From: Picosynechococcus sp. PCC 7002
Lineage (GTDB): Bacteria > Cyanobacteriota > Cyanobacteriia > Cyanobacteriales > MRBY01
Assembly: GCF_963860125.1 (NCBI RefSeq)
Contig: NZ_CAWLFA010000001.1
Span: forward strand, 1,488,001 to 1,552,000
Direction: 5' to 3'
DNA: 64,000 nucleotides
Part shown: positions 62,954-64,000 of the stretch, piece by piece
Layout: each line of letters begins with the position of its first letter
Position numbering within the stretch: the first letter of the stretch is position 1
Notes under the pieces: generated by a model
Databases searched by the model: none
What the model was told of the DNA's origin: nothing
What the model saw: only the letters and a program-made list of their open reading frames with translations
Position numbers and translations under genes: made by a program

Positions 62954-63916
62954 TTACCAGTTCCATAGGAGCGGATTTTCGTCTAGAGGATCGGTTACTG
63001 TCCGCCCGATATGGTCAATGGCTTCGAGATCTTTAGCCGTTAACTCGACATCGATGGCCTGGGCATTGGCGATCGCCTGTTGAGCATTGCGCGCGCCGAC
63101 GATGGCATTGGTTTGGGGCTGCCGAATCAGCCAGGCGATCGCCAGTTGAGCCAAGGTGCAATTCTTTGTCGTGGCGATCGGTTTCAGGAGTCCGAGGGCC
63201 GTTTGTACCCGTTGGTAATTTTCCGGGTCAGCATAAAGACGGTTGTGGGAGCGGTGATCCCCCGCCGCAAACTGGTGATCGGGGCCAAATTTCCCCGTCA
63301 GTAGACCCTGGGCCAAGGAAGAATAGGCGAGGATCGAAATCTGCTGGGCCGCACAGAAAGGTTGAATTTCCCGTTCAATGGCCCGCCAAAATAAAGAATA
63401 GGGCGGTTGAATGCTATCGATTTGGCCGTGTTCCATCGCTTCCTGGAGTTGCGCCAAGGAAAAATTAGACACACCAATAGCGCGAATTTTGCCCTGTTCT
63501 TTCAATTGATTCAGAGCGGCCATGGTTTCAGCGATGGGCACCAGGTCAGAATTCCACGTTCCCGCTGGCCAGTGGATTTGGTACAGATCGATGTAGTCTG
63601 TCTGGAGTCTGTTGAGGGAATTTTCGCAGGCGGTGATCACCTGGTCGTGGTGGAGGTGATTGGCAAAGACTTTCGTTAATAGGGTCACTTGATCCCGTTG
63701 GGGGGCGATCGCCTCGGCGACCCGACGTTCAGAATCCCCATCGCCATAAATTTCAGCGGTATCGATGGTCGTAATGCCTGCATCTACGGCGGCACGGATC
63801 CCGGCCACAATTTCTTGGTCGTCAATATCCGCCCAATTGCGCTTGCCCGCTTGCCAAGTACCGAGAATAATCGGGGTGATTTGGACGGCACTTTGGCCTA
63901 GTTGTCTTGTTTTCAT
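62954..63916 (-). CDS. Aldo/keto reductase
   Basis: A 320-residue NADPH-dependent aldo/keto reductase. The (beta/alpha)8 barrel starts MKTRQLGQSAVQITPIILGTW; catalytic Asp and Tyr lie in TIDTAEIYGDGDSE, Lys in VTLLTKVF and His in LYQIHWPAGTW. SNFSLAQLQEAME, PYSLFWRAIE and AQLAIAWLIRQPQTNAIVGARNAQQ fit the family. Substrate unknown. The ATG at 63916 is preferred; two others lie within 33 bp upstream. No partner gene is seen before the window edge. Confidence 0.9.
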   Translation of the reverse strand: MKTRQLGQSAVQITPIILGTWQAGKRNWADIDDQEIVAGIRAAVDAGITTIDTAEIYGDGDSERRVAEAIAPQRDQVTLLTKVFANHLHHDQVITACENSLNRLQTDYIDLYQIHWPAGTWNSDLVPIAETMAALNQLKEQGKIRAIGVSNFSLAQLQEAMEHGQIDSIQPPYSLFWRAIEREIQPFCAAQQISILAYSSLAQGLLTGKFGPDHQFAAGDHRSHNRLYADPENYQRVQTALGLLKPIATTKNCTLAQLAIAWLIRQPQTNAIVGARNAQQAIANAQAIDVELTAKDLEAIDHIGRTVTDPLDENPLLWNW

Positions 63917-64000
63917 AAGCTCGTTTTTCTGGCGGGTCATTGGTTCCACTGTAGCTTGTTCCGCTGGGGAATTAATCTACTCCGTCAGATTCGATAAGCT

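Noticed and set aside
1..64000. CRISPR arrays, insertion sequences, prophage genes
   Set aside because: No spaced direct repeats, transposase or phage structural genes were seen; the many GCGATCGC sites are the ordinary cyanobacterial HIP1 palindrome.

Overview
The window is chromosomal DNA from a cyanobacterium. It carries psbA (photosystem II D1), a carotenoid cleavage oxygenase, a Ycf49-like gene, the cyanobacterial tal-zwf-opcA set, a cofactor F0 gene (cofG), a NatA-type ABC ATPase, and very many copies of the HIP1 palindrome GCGATCGC, both in genes and between them. The mixed base composition and the unicellular-type gene set would fit a Picosynechococcus (Synechococcus PCC 7002-like) genome. 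That assignment is inference, because no rRNA or other taxonomic marker is present. No tRNA, rRNA, CRISPR array or insertion sequence was seen.

Layout. 1-7.4 kb: end of an SGNH-like protein, cofG, psbA with a clear promoter and terminator, a small lipoprotein, a membrane PH-like protein, pyrG behind a possible leader-peptide region, a Dabb protein and murQ. 7.4-10.1 kb: an AT-rich divergent pair, a GT2 glycosyltransferase and a large polytopic membrane protein. 10.1-13.8 kb: carotenoid oxygenase, Ycf49-like, coaBC and small conserved proteins. 13.8-16.6 kb: a minus-strand set of RnfD/NqrB-like membrane protein, exported DUF2330 protein and DCC thiol oxidoreductase. 16.9-23.5 kb: SIMPL protein, NurA nuclease, lepB, natA, surE, and a tight HEAT/Pcp/DUF4112 operon facing a lipase. 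23.5-28.2 kb: a dihydroorotate dehydrogenase-like gene downstream of nifJ (pyruvate:ferredoxin oxidoreductase).

28.8-36.1 kb: a glycoconjugate cluster with an exported Tyr/Gly-rich protein, three glycosyltransferases, an ABCB-type exporter and a phosphotransferase-like protein. It is followed by a tightly overlapping operon of exported beta-helix-like protein, histidine kinase and OmpR-type regulator; the same 12-bp motif lies upstream of both operons. 38.8-42.9 kb: aat, an unknown protein, an orphan DppC-type permease, a protein resembling arginyl-tRNA synthetase without its catalytic domain, and a Crp/Fnr regulator. 43-47.2 kb: oxidative pentose phosphate genes tal, zwf and opcA. 47.6-53.5 kb: HlyD-type adaptor, DedA protein, arsenosugar genes arsM-arsS, ribD. 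53.5-56 kb: an AT-rich accessory patch with a Uma2 nuclease-like gene and an AIPR family defence gene, ending at uvrA. 59-64 kb: mostly envelope and secreted proteins (fasciclin domain, a 42-residue-repeat protein, CapA, an Arg/aromatic-rich exported protein) and an aldo/keto reductase.

The strongest candidates for something undescribed are the RnfD-like/DUF2330 pair, the ArgRS-like protein without a catalytic core, the glycan cluster and its shared motif with the neighbouring two-component operon, the AIPR island, and the 42-residue repeat protein.
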